Below are positions 26,262-35,476 of a DNA stretch of 64,000 bases, piece after piece. Numbering within the stretch: position 1 is the stretch's first letter; every line of letters begins with the position of its first letter. Made by a program: the position numbers and the translations under genes. Below the pieces are notes generated by a model. It did no database searches. It was not told the origin of the DNA and worked only from the letters and a program-made list of their open reading frames with translations. This stretch comes from Pseudomonas sp. ATCC 13867 (lineage in GTDB: Bacteria; Pseudomonadota; Gammaproteobacteria; Pseudomonadales; Pseudomonadaceae), in assembly GCF_000349845.1 (NCBI RefSeq), contig NC_020829.1:1116001-1180000 (forward strand), given 5' to 3'.

Positions 26262-27854
26262 TCAGGGCGTGAGTTCAACCCGCGAAAAGTTGTTCGAGCC
26301 CAGGGGGCTGAGGGTGAAGCCCTTCACCTCCGGGCGCACCACCGCGAACTGCTTCGGATAGGCCAGGGCGATCCACGGCGCCTCGCGCTGGAAGATCGCC
26401 AGGGCCTGGCGGTACAGCCCGGCGCGGGTCGGCTGGTCGGTGCTGGCGCGGGCGAGGCGCAGCAGTTCGTCGAATTCGGCGTTGCACCAGCCGGCCTGGT
26501 TCTCGCCGCTCTTCGCCGCCGCGCAGGACAGGTTCGGCGTGAGGAAGTTGTCCGGGTCGCCGTTGTCGCCGACCCAGCCCATGAAGATCAGGTCGTGCTC
26601 GCCCTGCTTGGCGCGCTTGATCAGCTCGCCCCATTCGTACACGCGGATGTCGGCCTGGATGCCGATCCTGCCCAGGTCGTCCTGGAGCATCTGCGCGCCG
26701 ATACCGGGGTTGGGATTGGTCGGGCCGCCGCCGGGGCGGGTCCAGATCGACAGCTTCAGGCCGGGCTTGATGCCGGCTTCTTCCAGCAGTTGCTTCGCCC
26801 GCGCCGGATCGTGCGGCCAGCCCTTGAGCTGCGGGTCCGAGCCCCAGAGCGTCGGCGGGTAGGGCGCGACCGCCGGGGTGGCGGCACCTTCGCCGAACTG
26901 CGCCTTGAGGTAGGCGGCACGGTCGAAGGCGAGGTTGATCGCCTGGCGCACGCGCACGTCGTCCAGCGGCTTGTGCCGGGTATTGAGGGCCACGTAGGCC
27001 ACCAGCAGGGAATCCAGTTCCTCCACCTTCAGGTTCGGCGCCTGGCGTAGTGCGGGGATGTCCGTGGGCTTGGGGTAGAGGGCAATCTGGCAGTCGCCGG
27101 CCTTGATCTTCTGGATGCGCACGTTCGGATCGGGGGTGATCGCCAGCAGCAGGCGGTCGATCTTCGGCTTGCCGCCCCAGTAGTCCGGGTTGGCGTTGAA
27201 GCGTACCTGGGCGTCCTTCTGGTAGCGCTGGAAGACGAAGGGGCCGGTGCCGATGGGCAGGTTGTTCAACTGCCCGGCCTTGTCGGCGGCCAGCAGCAGG
27301 TCGCCGTACTCGGCGGAATAGATGGAGGCGAACCCCATCGCCAGGTCGGCGAGGAAGGGCGCCTCGGGATGCTTGAGGGTGAAGCGCACGTGCTGGTCGT
27401 CGAGCTTTTCCACCGCGCTGATCAGGCTGGGCAGGCCCATCGCCTCGGCATAGGGGAAGCCGCGCGGAGCCAGCTTGTTCCACGGGTGTTGCGGGTCGAG
27501 CTGGCGCTGGAAGCTCCAGAGCACGTCGTCGGCGTTGAGCGCGCGGGTGGGCTTGAAGTAGTCGGTGCTGTGGAACTTCACGCCCTGGCGCAGGGCGAAG
27601 GTGTATTGCAGGCCGTCGTCACTGATCGTCCAGCTTTCCGCCAGCGCCGGCACCACGCGGGCGCTGCCGGGGGCGAACTGCACCAGGCGCTCGAACACCG
27701 TCTCGGCCGAGGCGTCGGCGGTGGTGGCGGCGGTGTACTGGGTGATGTCGAACCCTTCCGGGCTGGCCTCGGTGCAGACCACCAGGGATTGGCCGAACGC
27801 CGGCGCGCAGCCAAGCAGGCTGACGAGGGTCAGGCGGATGAGCGCGTTGCGCAC
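26262..27854 (-). CDS. dppA2: Peptide-binding protein DppA2
   Basis: A family-5 solute-binding protein of 530 residues, close to DppA4 (mature start LVVCTEASPEGFDITQYT, C-terminus PLGSNNFSRV). The signal peptide can be read two ways: a lipobox-like LLGC at residues 13-16, or a type I site after APAFG. The paralogues have plain type I sites, so a soluble periplasmic protein is more likely. It is downstream of dppA1 in a two-gene unit with a strong hairpin between the genes. Confidence 0.91.
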   Translation of the reverse strand: MRNALIRLTLVSLLGCAPAFGQSLVVCTEASPEGFDITQYTAATTADASAETVFERLVQFAPGSARVVPALAESWTISDDGLQYTFALRQGVKFHSTDYFKPTRALNADDVLWSFQRQLDPQHPWNKLAPRGFPYAEAMGLPSLISAVEKLDDQHVRFTLKHPEAPFLADLAMGFASIYSAEYGDLLLAADKAGQLNNLPIGTGPFVFQRYQKDAQVRFNANPDYWGGKPKIDRLLLAITPDPNVRIQKIKAGDCQIALYPKPTDIPALRQAPNLKVEELDSLLVAYVALNTRHKPLDDVRVRQAINLAFDRAAYLKAQFGEGAATPAVAPYPPTLWGSDPQLKGWPHDPARAKQLLEEAGIKPGLKLSIWTRPGGGPTNPNPGIGAQMLQDDLGRIGIQADIRVYEWGELIKRAKQGEHDLIFMGWVGDNGDPDNFLTPNLSCAAAKSGENQAGWCNAEFDELLRLARASTDQPTRAGLYRQALAIFQREAPWIALAYPKQFAVVRPEVKGFTLSPLGSNNFSRVELTP

Positions 27855-27873
27855 GGCGGCTGCCGCAACAAAG

Positions 27874-27896
27874 GGCCGCCGGGAAGCCCGGCGGCC
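27874..27896 (-). terminator. Strong hairpin between dppA1 and dppA2
   Basis: A perfect 10-bp stem GGCCGCCGGG/CCCGGCGGCC (27874-27883, 27887-27896) with a 3-base loop, then CTTTG on the minus strand. It fills most of the 49-base gap. The weak U tract suggests partial termination or mRNA 3'-end protection. Confidence 0.7.
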
Positions 27897-27903
27897 GCTG
27901 GCC

Positions 27904-29505
27904 TTACTTGTCGACGCTGACGCCGTAGAACGAGTTCAGCGCGAACGGGCTGATCTTGAAGTCCTGCACCGTCTTGCGCATCGGCTGGTACACGGTGGAG
28001 TGGGCGATCGGGGTGATCGGCACCTGCTCCTTGAGGATATGCTGGGCCTGCTTGTACAGCTCGGTGCGCTTGGCCTGGTCCGGCGTGCGCTTGGCATCCT
28101 TGATCAGCTTGTCGTAGGCCGGGTCGCACCATTTGGAGAAGTTGTTGCCGTCCACGGCATCGCAGCCGTAGAGGGTGCCCAGCCAGTTGTCCGGGTCGCC
28201 GTTGTCGCCGCTCCAGCCGATCAGCATGGCGTCGTGCTCGCCGCCCTTGGCGCGCTTGATGTACTCGCCCCACTCGTAGGTGACGATCTTCGCCTTGATG
28301 CCGACCTTGGCCCAGTCGGCCTGGAGCATTTCGGCCATCAGCTTGGCGTTGGGGTTGTAGGGGCGCTGCACCGGCATGGCCCAGAGGGTGATCTCGGTGC
28401 CTTCGGGCACGCCGGCCTTCTTCAGCAGTTCCTTGGCCTTTTCCGGGTTGTAGCCGGCATCCTTGATGCTGTCGTCGTAGGACCACTGGGTCGGCGGCAT
28501 GCCGTTCACGGCCAGTTGGCCGGCGCCCTGGTAGACGGCGTCGATGATCGCCTTCTTGTTCACCGCCATGTCCAGCGCCTCGCGCACTTCGAGCTTGTCG
28601 AACGGCTTGTGCAGGACGTTGTAGGCGATGTAGCCGAGGTTGAAACCCGGCTGCGACGGCATGTTCAGGTTCGCATCCTTCTTCAGCGATTCCAGGTCGG
28701 CCGGGCGCGGGAAGAGGGTGATCTGGCACTCGTTGGCCTTGAGCTTCTGCATGCGCACCGAGGCGTCGGTGTTGATGGCGAAGATCAGGTTGTCGATCTT
28801 CACCTCGCCCTTGTTCCAGTAGTCCGGGTTGGCCTTGAAGCGGATCATCGCGTCCTTCTGGTAACGGCTGAACACGAAGGGGCCGGTGCCGATGGGCTTC
28901 TGGTTGATGTCGGCGGCCTTGCCCTGCTTGAGCAACTGGTCGGCGTATTCGGCGGACTGGATCGAGGCGAAGCTCATCGCCAGGTTCTGGATGAACGCGG
29001 CGTCGACGTCGTTGAGGGAGAACTTGACGGTGTGCTCGTCGACCTTCTCCACCTTGGCGATGTTGGTGTCCATGCCCATGTCGGTGAAGTAGGGGAACTC
29101 GGTCGGGTAGGCTTTGCGGAACGGATGGTTCTTGTCGAGCATGCGGTTGAAGGTGAACAGCACGTCGTCGGCGTTGAACTCGCGGGTCGGCTTGAAGTAG
29201 TCGGTGGTGTGGAACTTCACGCCGGAACGCAGGTGGAAGGTGTAGGTCTTGCCGTCATCGGATACATCCCACTTTTCCGCCAGCCCCGGAATAACCTGGG
29301 TGCCGCCGCGCTCGAACTGGGTGAGGCGGTTGAAGACCGTCTCGGCCGAGGCGTCGAAGTCGGTGCCGGTGGTGTACTGGCCGGGGTCGAAGCCCGCGGG
29401 GCTGCCTTCGGAGCAGTAGACCAGGTTGTTGGCGGCGTGGGCGAGCGGGGCGCTGGCGATCAACCCAGCGGCAATCATGGAGCGGATGACGGCGTTCTTA
29501 CGCAT
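27904..29505 (-). CDS. dppA1: Peptide-binding protein DppA1
   Basis: A family-5 solute-binding protein of 533 residues. The signal peptide ends near residue 24 (APLAHA-AN). The mature start LVYCSEGSPAGFDPGQYT and GWSGDNGDPDNW core place it with DppA3. ATG 29505 has AGAGG at about 5 bases. Lead gene of the dppA1-dppA2 unit; it supplies peptides to the shared DppBCDF channel. In P. aeruginosa DppA1 is one of five binding proteins with overlapping peptide ranges. Confidence 0.93.
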   Translation of the reverse strand: MRKNAVIRSMIAAGLIASAPLAHAANNLVYCSEGSPAGFDPGQYTTGTDFDASAETVFNRLTQFERGGTQVIPGLAEKWDVSDDGKTYTFHLRSGVKFHTTDYFKPTREFNADDVLFTFNRMLDKNHPFRKAYPTEFPYFTDMGMDTNIAKVEKVDEHTVKFSLNDVDAAFIQNLAMSFASIQSAEYADQLLKQGKAADINQKPIGTGPFVFSRYQKDAMIRFKANPDYWNKGEVKIDNLIFAINTDASVRMQKLKANECQITLFPRPADLESLKKDANLNMPSQPGFNLGYIAYNVLHKPFDKLEVREALDMAVNKKAIIDAVYQGAGQLAVNGMPPTQWSYDDSIKDAGYNPEKAKELLKKAGVPEGTEITLWAMPVQRPYNPNAKLMAEMLQADWAKVGIKAKIVTYEWGEYIKRAKGGEHDAMLIGWSGDNGDPDNWLGTLYGCDAVDGNNFSKWCDPAYDKLIKDAKRTPDQAKRTELYKQAQHILKEQVPITPIAHSTVYQPMRKTVQDFKISPFALNSFYGVSVDK

Positions 29506-29641
29506 ACGGACCTCTGGTTATTCTGGTTGTCATCGAGGAACAGCCTTGTGGGCTGCGTTGCGTGAAACTATGCACGGCGCATGCCGGGCGCAAGCGGCTG
29601 ACCGGGATGAGTGTAGAAGTTGTAACGCCGGTGCACGTGAA

Positions 29642-29657
29642 TGTCGCAATTTCGACA
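29642..29657. promoter_or_regulatory. Palindrome upstream of dppA1
   Basis: TGTCG-CAATTT-CGACA, perfect arms, in the 221-base gap between the SIMPL gene and dppA1. This is about 137 bases before the dppA1 start. Which factor binds, if any, is unknown. No PsdR-like TTAAG word occurs in this gap. Confidence 0.35.
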
Positions 29658-29726
29658 ATGAGAGCCGTGCCGCCCCGGACGGCGCCTCGATTGCCGGAGG
29701 CGCCGCGCGGGAGGAGGTCGCCTGCG

Positions 29727-30443
29727 TTACGGCATCTGCACTTCGATCGTGCCGTCGGCGCTGATGGTGACCTGGCTGGTGCCGGCCTCGATTTCCTGGG
29801 CCGGGGCGCCGCCATAGCTGTCGGCCTTCATCGCCGCCATGCGCATCATCGGCATCGGACGCGGCGCGCCGGAGGTGTTCAGGTTCAGGCTGACCAGCTT
29901 GTAGCCCTTGCCGCCAAGGGCGTCGGTCAGCACCTGGGCGCGGGCTTTGAAAGCGCTCACGGCGTCCTGCATCAGCGCGTCCTCGTTCTTCACGCGGGTC
30001 GCGTCGGCGATGCTGAAGTTCATGCTGCCCATCTTCAGCTTGCCCAGCAGGTCGGCGGTGAGCTGGGAGAGGCTGGCGAAGTCGGCGCTTTCCAGACGGA
30101 TCTCCGCGCGCTCGCGCCAGGCGGTGATCTTCTGGCCCTTGTCGTCATACACCGGGTAGCTGTTGCGGCTGCCCAGGCTGACGGTCACGCCTTTCACCTT
30201 GCGCGCCTGTTCCACCGCCGCGTTCAGCGCCGTGGTGGTCTCGGCGGCCAGCTTGGCCGGATCGCCAGCCTGGCCTTCGCTGTAGAGGGTCACGTGCATC
30301 AGGTCGTGGGCGACTTCCTGGCTGACCTCGGCGCGCAGCGAAACCTGGTTGTAGCGCGGTTCGTCTGCCAGCGCACCGAGGCTGGTGGCGCACAGGGCGA
30401 TGGCGGCGGCGAGGGCGGTGAAGGGTTTCTTCAGTACAGACAT
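29727..30443 (-). CDS. Periplasmic SIMPL-domain (DUF541) protein
   Basis: 238 residues with a signal peptide (about 26 residues, SLGALA-DE) and one SIMPL/DUF541 domain (EVSQEVAHDLMHVTLYSEGQ, then VKGVTVSLGSRNSYPVYDD, LVSLNLNTSGAPRP). E. coli YggE is the best-known relative and affects oxidative stress tolerance. The biochemical role is unknown. AAGGAG lies 7 bases before its ATG. It is divergent from roxS. Corresponds to PA4495. Confidence 0.88.
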   Translation of the reverse strand: MSVLKKPFTALAAAIALCATSLGALADEPRYNQVSLRAEVSQEVAHDLMHVTLYSEGQAGDPAKLAAETTTALNAAVEQARKVKGVTVSLGSRNSYPVYDDKGQKITAWRERAEIRLESADFASLSQLTADLLGKLKMGSMNFSIADATRVKNEDALMQDAVSAFKARAQVLTDALGGKGYKLVSLNLNTSGAPRPMPMMRMAAMKADSYGGAPAQEIEAGTSQVTISADGTIEVQMP

Positions 30444-30664
30444 GGATGACTCCTTGCTCCAGAAAAGGTCCCGGCCACAGCGTAGTAGACTCGGTGGCGG
30501 GGAGTGTCGGACTCTCTGACGGAGATTCGTTCCGGGACGGGTTAACGCTGGATGTCACCAATTGTTTCCGACCGCCGCGGCCTGCGCTGGAGTATGCTGT
30601 GGCGCTATGCCGCATAAGTTGGAGGGGGCTCTTGGCTATACTCGCGCAAATTCCGGAATTCATC

Positions 30665-31921
30665 ATGCGCACACCGGTTTTCCAGCTTTCCGCCAGTCGT
30701 CAGAACCTCCTGCATCTGACGCTCATCCGCATTCTCGTGCTTGCCGCCCAGACAGGTTCCGTCGGGCTCGCCTACAAGGCCCAACTGATCCAGCTGCCTT
30801 GGCTGGCGCTGGGCGTGACCCTCGGCGTTTCCCTCGTGCTGTGCCTGGGTACTGCGCTGCGCCTGCGCGGTCCGTGGCCGGTGACCGAACTGGAATACGC
30901 CGTTCAACTGGCCTGCGACCTGCTCATCCACAGCGTGCTGCTGTATTTCTCCGGTGGTTCCAGCAATCCCTTCGTTTCCTATTACCTGGTGCCGCTGACC
31001 ATCGCCGCGGCCACCTTGCCCTGGCTCTACACCATCGTCCTGGCAGGCCTGGCGCTGGCCAGCTACACCGTGCTGCTGGTGTGGTTCCACCCGCTGGAGA
31101 TGGCGGCAGGGCAACGGGACAACCTGCTGGTCTATGGCATGTGGTTGAGCTTCGCCCTGGCCGCCGCGCTGATCACCTTCTTCGTCGCGCGCATGTCCGA
31201 ATCGCTGCGCCGGCAGGAGCAACTGCAGGCCCAGCGCCGCGAGGAGCTCATGCGCGACCAGCAACTGCTCGCCGTGGCCACCCAGGCCGCCGGCGCCGCC
31301 CACGAGCTGGGGACGCCGCTGGCGACCATGAGCGTGCTGCTCAAGGAACTGCGCCAGACCAACGCCGACCAGCCACTGCTGCAGGAAGACCTGGCGCTGC
31401 TGCAGGAACAGGTGAAACTCTGCAAGGACACCCTGCAGCACCTGGTGCGCGCCGCCGAGGCGGACCGCCGCCAGACGGTGGTGGAGCAGGGCGCCAACGA
31501 GTGGGTCGAGTCGGTCCTGCACCGTTGGCACCTGATGCGCCCGGAGGCCAGTTATCGTTACCAGACCCTCGGCAAGGGCAAGGCGCCGCGGATGGTGCCG
31601 CCCACCGACCTGAGCCAGGCCTTGCTCAACCTGCTGAACAACGCCACCGATGCCTGTCCGGATGACCTGGATATCCGCCTGGACTGGGATGCCGGGGAAG
31701 TCTGCCTGAGCATCCGCGACCAGGGGCCGGGCGTTCCCCTGGCCATTGCCGAACAGCTCGGCAAGCCTTTCTTCACCACCAAGGGCAAGGGTTTCGGCCT
31801 CGGCCTGTTCCTCAGCCAGGCCAGCGTGACGCGGGCAGGTGGCACGGTGAAGTTGTACAACCATGAAGATGGCGGCACTCTGACGGAGTTGCGTCTGCCA
31901 AGAAGCTATGGCGTGGCTTGA
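30665..31921 (+). CDS. roxS: Redox sensor histidine kinase RoxS (RegB/PrrB family)
   Basis: 418 residues from ATG 30665. Six membrane helices occupy about 10-175. The dimerisation box AAHELGTPLATM has phospho-acceptor His213. N-box LLNLLNNATDA, G1 RDQGPGVP and G2 KGKGFGLGLFL complete the ATPase domain. RoxS senses the redox state of the respiratory chain and phosphorylates RoxR; in P. aeruginosa the pair controls the cyanide-insensitive oxidase. An in-frame TTG at 30632 with GGAGGGGG just upstream is a serious alternative start that would add 11 residues. It runs into roxR with 24 bases between. Confidence 0.93.
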   Translation: MRTPVFQLSASRQNLLHLTLIRILVLAAQTGSVGLAYKAQLIQLPWLALGVTLGVSLVLCLGTALRLRGPWPVTELEYAVQLACDLLIHSVLLYFSGGSSNPFVSYYLVPLTIAAATLPWLYTIVLAGLALASYTVLLVWFHPLEMAAGQRDNLLVYGMWLSFALAAALITFFVARMSESLRRQEQLQAQRREELMRDQQLLAVATQAAGAAHELGTPLATMSVLLKELRQTNADQPLLQEDLALLQEQVKLCKDTLQHLVRAAEADRRQTVVEQGANEWVESVLHRWHLMRPEASYRYQTLGKGKAPRMVPPTDLSQALLNLLNNATDACPDDLDIRLDWDAGEVCLSIRDQGPGVPLAIAEQLGKPFFTTKGKGFGLGLFLSQASVTRAGGTVKLYNHEDGGTLTELRLPRSYGVA

Positions 31922-31945
31922 GGGCCACGTTTGCGAGGAAGTCCC

Positions 31946-32506
31946 ATGAGCGAAGAGATCCAGTTCGAAGGCGAAGAGCAGCCCCACCTGTTGCTGGTGG
32001 ACGACGACGCCACCTTTACCCGCGTCATGGCCCGCGCCATGACCCGCCGTGGGCTGCGGGTATCGATCGCCGGCTCCGCCGAGGAGGGCCTGGTCATGGC
32101 CAGGGAGGACCTGCCTGACTACGCCGTGCTCGACCTGAAGATGGATGGCGACTCCGGCCTGGTGCTGCTGCCCAAGCTGCTGGAGCTGGACCCGGAGATG
32201 CGGGTGGTGATCCTCACCGGCTATTCCAGCATCGCCACCGCGGTGGAAGCCATCAAGCGCGGCGCCACCAACTACCTGTGCAAGCCGGCCGACGCCGACG
32301 ACGTGCTGACCGCGCTGCTGTCGCAGCATGCGAACCTGGAAACCCTGGTGCCGGAAAACCCCATGTCGGTGGACCGCCTGCAGTGGGAGCATATCCAGCG
32401 CGTGCTGGCCGAGCACGATGGCAACATTTCCGCTACCGCCCGTGCCCTGGGTATGCACCGGCGAACCTTGCAGCGTAAGCTGCAGAAGCGCCCGGTGAGG
32501 CGTTAA
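31946..32506 (+). CDS. roxR: Redox response regulator RoxR (RegA/PrrA family)
   Basis: 186 residues. The receiver domain has the acidic pocket LLLVDDDATF and phospho-acceptor Asp63 (AVLDLKMDG). A short linker leads to a Fis-type helix-turn-helix at the end (NISATARALGMHRRTLQRKL). This matches RegA/PrrA/ActR proteins exactly in size. ATG 31946 has GAGG about 8 bases before. Terminator follows within 15 bases, so roxSR is a two-gene operon. Confidence 0.95.
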   Translation: MSEEIQFEGEEQPHLLLVDDDATFTRVMARAMTRRGLRVSIAGSAEEGLVMAREDLPDYAVLDLKMDGDSGLVLLPKLLELDPEMRVVILTGYSSIATAVEAIKRGATNYLCKPADADDVLTALLSQHANLETLVPENPMSVDRLQWEHIQRVLAEHDGNISATARALGMHRRTLQRKLQKRPVRR

Positions 32507-32520
32507 GCGATCGATAACAC

Positions 32521-32548
32521 AAGGAGCGCCAACTGAGCGCTCCTTTTA
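32521..32548 (+). terminator. Terminator after roxR
   Basis: A perfect 9-bp stem AAGGAGCGC/GCGCTCCTT (32521-32529, 32537-32545), 7-base loop, tail TTTTATTTT. Confidence 0.9.
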
Positions 32549-32573
32549 TTTTCAGCCGTGCGAGCAAGACCCC

Positions 32574-34307
32574 ATGACCGACAGCGCCGAATACCGCGCG
32601 GCGAACGACGCCGTGCGCAGCCGTTTCTTCCACCGAGTCTGGCAGCTCACCGCGCCCTACTGGCGCAGCGAAGAAAAAGGCATGGCCTGGCTGCTGCTGA
32701 TCGTGGTGATCGCGCTGTCGCTGGTGGGCGTGGCCCTGAACGTCTGGCTCAACAGCTGGTACCGGGACTTCTACAACGCCCTGCAGAACAAGGATCTGAA
32801 AAGCTTCATCCACCTGATGCTGGTGTTCTGCGGCATCGCCGCGGTGTTCATCCTGACGGCCGTATACCGGCTGTATCTCACCCAGATGCTGACGATCCGC
32901 TGGCGCCGCTGGCTGACCGAAAAGCACTTCGCCACGTGGCTCCAGCACAAGAGCTACTTCAACCTGGAGCAGGGCGGCTATACCGACAACCCTGACCAGC
33001 GCCTGACCGACGACCTGAAGAGCTTCACCACCACGACCCTCGGCCTGAGCCTGGGCCTGCTGAGCAACGTGGTCAGCCTGGTGTCCTTCTCGGTGATTCT
33101 CTGGGGCGTTTCCGGCAGCATCGAAGTCCTGGGCATCGCGATCCCCGGCTACATGTTCTGGGCCGCGCTCATCTATGCCCTGGTCGGCAGTTGGCTGACC
33201 CACCTGATCGCCCGCCGCCTGATCGGTCTGAACAACCGCCAGCAGCGTTACGAGGCCGACCTGCGCTTCGGCCTGGTGCGGGTGCGCGAGAACGCCGAGA
33301 GCATCGCCCTGTACAACGGCGAGGCCAACGAGAACGAGCGGCTGATGACCCGCTTCCGCAATGTCTGGAGCAACTTCTGGGAGCTGATGAAGGTGCAGAA
33401 GCGCCTGACCTTCTTCTCCGCCGGCTACGGACAGATCGCCACCGTCTTCCCCTTCATCGTCGCCGCGCCCCGCTACTTCGCCGGACAGATCCAGCTGGGC
33501 GAGCTCATGCAGATCAACTCGGCCTTCGGCAACGTGCAGTCGGCGATGAGCTGGTTCATCGATGCCTATGCCGACCTCGCCAGTTGGCGCGCCACCTGCG
33601 ACCGCCTGCTGAGCTTCCGCTCGGCGATGGCCGAAACCGCCCGGGAGTCCGCCAACATCGACGTGCGCAAGGACGGCGACCTGCTGCACCTGCAGAACCT
33701 CAGCCTGCAGTTGAGCGGCAATCGCGAACTGCTCGAACCCACCAGCCTGACCGTCCGCTGCGGCGAACACGTGCTGATCGGCGGCCCTTCCGGCGGCGGC
33801 AAGAGCACGCTGCTACGGGCCATGAGCGGCCTGTGGCGCTATGGCAGCGGCGTAGTGCAGATGCCCGAGGCGCGCAGCCTGTTCCTGCCGCAGAAGCCCT
33901 ATCTGCCCATCGGTACCCTGGCGCAGGCGCTCAGCTACCCGGAACAGCCCGGCCAGCACAGCGTCGAGCGTCTGCAGGAGGTCTTGCGCCTGTGCCGCCT
34001 GGAAGCGCTGATCTCGCGCCTGGACGAGGCCGATCACTGGCAGCGGGTGCTGTCGCCCGGCGAGCAGCAACGCCTGGCGATCGCCCGAGCCTTGCTCTAT
34101 GCGCCGCGCTGGCTGTTCCTCGACGAGGCTACCTCGGCGCTGGACGAAACCGACGAGGCGGCGCTCTACCAGGTACTGCTGGAGCAACTGCCGGGCGTCA
34201 CCCTGGTCAGCATCGGCCACCGTGCCAGCCTCAAGCGTTATCACCCGAGGCAGTTGCGTCTGGAAGACCGCCGGCTCCGGGAAATGGAGACGGTATTGCC
34301 GGCCTGA
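32574..34307 (+). CDS. SbmA/BacA-like ABC transporter (permease-ATPase fusion)
   Basis: 577 residues. The N-terminal membrane domain (about 30-330) is of the SbmA/BacA and ABCD/YddA type, with the marker GGYTDNPDQRLTDDLKSF. The ATPase domain carries Walker A GGPSGGGKST (Lys410), signature LSPGEQQRLAIARA and Walker B WLFLDEATSALD. Family members move peptides, cobalamin or very-long-chain fatty acids across the inner membrane. The substrate here is unknown. The roxR terminator precedes it and a 190-base AT-rich gap follows, so it is probably transcribed alone. Confidence 0.85.
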   Translation: MTDSAEYRAANDAVRSRFFHRVWQLTAPYWRSEEKGMAWLLLIVVIALSLVGVALNVWLNSWYRDFYNALQNKDLKSFIHLMLVFCGIAAVFILTAVYRLYLTQMLTIRWRRWLTEKHFATWLQHKSYFNLEQGGYTDNPDQRLTDDLKSFTTTTLGLSLGLLSNVVSLVSFSVILWGVSGSIEVLGIAIPGYMFWAALIYALVGSWLTHLIARRLIGLNNRQQRYEADLRFGLVRVRENAESIALYNGEANENERLMTRFRNVWSNFWELMKVQKRLTFFSAGYGQIATVFPFIVAAPRYFAGQIQLGELMQINSAFGNVQSAMSWFIDAYADLASWRATCDRLLSFRSAMAETARESANIDVRKDGDLLHLQNLSLQLSGNRELLEPTSLTVRCGEHVLIGGPSGGGKSTLLRAMSGLWRYGSGVVQMPEARSLFLPQKPYLPIGTLAQALSYPEQPGQHSVERLQEVLRLCRLEALISRLDEADHWQRVLSPGEQQRLAIARALLYAPRWLFLDEATSALDETDEAALYQVLLEQLPGVTLVSIGHRASLKRYHPRQLRLEDRRLREMETVLPA

Positions 34308-34498
34308 TGGCAGTTTGATTCCCTGTCAAAGTGTGAGCTGGTTAGTGGAGAACGTCTGAAAGTCATCGCATATGGGATGAAATCTTCTTAATTTCTTACA
34401 TTTTCCAGTGTTTAACCGCTGCGAAATTTTCAATAACAGGTACCCTGTGCACCCCGACCGGCCATCGCCCGGCTCCAAGGCAGTTCAACGGTACCGTT

Positions 34499-35476
34499 AT
34501 GAAGCCTCTTTCCCCGTCACGGCAGGCCCTGACCCGCTCGGATCTGCGTCTGGTCGATCCGCGCCGACTCATGCTGGGCACGGCCTGTGTGTCGCTGGTG
34601 CTGGCCGTCGCGGCCTTTGCCGGCGGCATCTGGGTGGGACGTGCCCATGTCGAGCCTGTCTTCGTGCCGGTCGCGCACACCGAGGACAGTGCGCGTGAAC
34701 CGCAGGAACGTTTCGCCGCCGAACGCATCGGCGAGCTGTCCGGACGCCTCCAGGTACTGGAAAAGGACGCCGCCTATCTGCTGAAAGCCGTCGACAGCCA
34801 CGAAGAGATCGCTCGCAAGCTGTCCAGGCTCGATCCTGAACTGGCCCCGCAGGCCAGGGCCACGCCCTCGCCGGCCCGGAAGTCGTCCGTCAATGGCGAG
34901 GGCGGCATTCTGCTGCCGCCGCGTCCGTGCGCCGATCCGCTGCCGTCGGCCGACATCGACCAGAACGAGCGCTCGGCCCGCTGTCTGCGCCGCGTCTTCG
35001 ACCAGTTGATGGACCAGGTTGCGCGGCGCAGCGCCGATTTCATGGCCATTCCGGCCCGTCGGCCGATGGAGGCTGCGCGCCTGGGCTCGCCCTTCGGCAA
35101 TCGTGTCGACCCCTTCAACCGCCGTCTGGCCTTCCATTCCGGCCAGGACTTCTCGGCGCCCACCGGCAGCCCGATTCATGCGGCGGCCGGCGGGCGGGTG
35201 ATCGTCGCCGGCCGGAGTCCGTCCTACGGCAACCGCGTTGAAATCGACCACGGCAACGGCCTGGTGACGCGCTACGCCCATGCATCGAAGCTGCTGGTGA
35301 AGGTGGGCGACGTGGTGCTGCCGGGGCGGGAGATCGCCAAGGTGGGCTCCACGGGCCGTTCCACCGGACCCCACCTGCACTTCGAGGTGCTCTACCACGG
35401 CGAGTTCGTCGACCCTCAGAACTTCCTGTCTCTGGGCGGCATGGAGATCGACAGCGATGGCATGGCCTCGGACTAG
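34499..35476 (+). CDS. Membrane-anchored M23 (LytM) endopeptidase
   Basis: 325 residues with one membrane helix (about 24-46), a predicted coiled region (70-110), a charged linker and a C-terminal M23 domain. All zinc/catalytic residues are present: His213 and Asp217 (HSGQDFSAPTG), His261 (RYAHAS) and His294 (PHLHFEVLYHG). It should cut peptidoglycan cross-links from the periplasmic side. Its end overlaps the next small gene by 20 bases and a bactofilin follows, the same pairing seen in bactofilin-guided wall remodelling systems. No Shine-Dalgarno is visible before ATG 34499; instead the perfect palindrome AACGGTACCGTT abuts it. Confidence 0.88.
   Translation: MKPLSPSRQALTRSDLRLVDPRRLMLGTACVSLVLAVAAFAGGIWVGRAHVEPVFVPVAHTEDSAREPQERFAAERIGELSGRLQVLEKDAAYLLKAVDSHEEIARKLSRLDPELAPQARATPSPARKSSVNGEGGILLPPRPCADPLPSADIDQNERSARCLRRVFDQLMDQVARRSADFMAIPARRPMEAARLGSPFGNRVDPFNRRLAFHSGQDFSAPTGSPIHAAAGGRVIVAGRSPSYGNRVEIDHGNGLVTRYAHASKLLVKVGDVVLPGREIAKVGSTGRSTGPHLHFEVLYHGEFVDPQNFLSLGGMEIDSDGMASD

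Noticed and set aside
26290..27860. DppA2 as a lipoprotein (LLGC at residues 13-16)
   Set aside because: The paralogues have plain type I signal peptides, and APAFG-QS is a reasonable type I site. Left as uncertain, not called.
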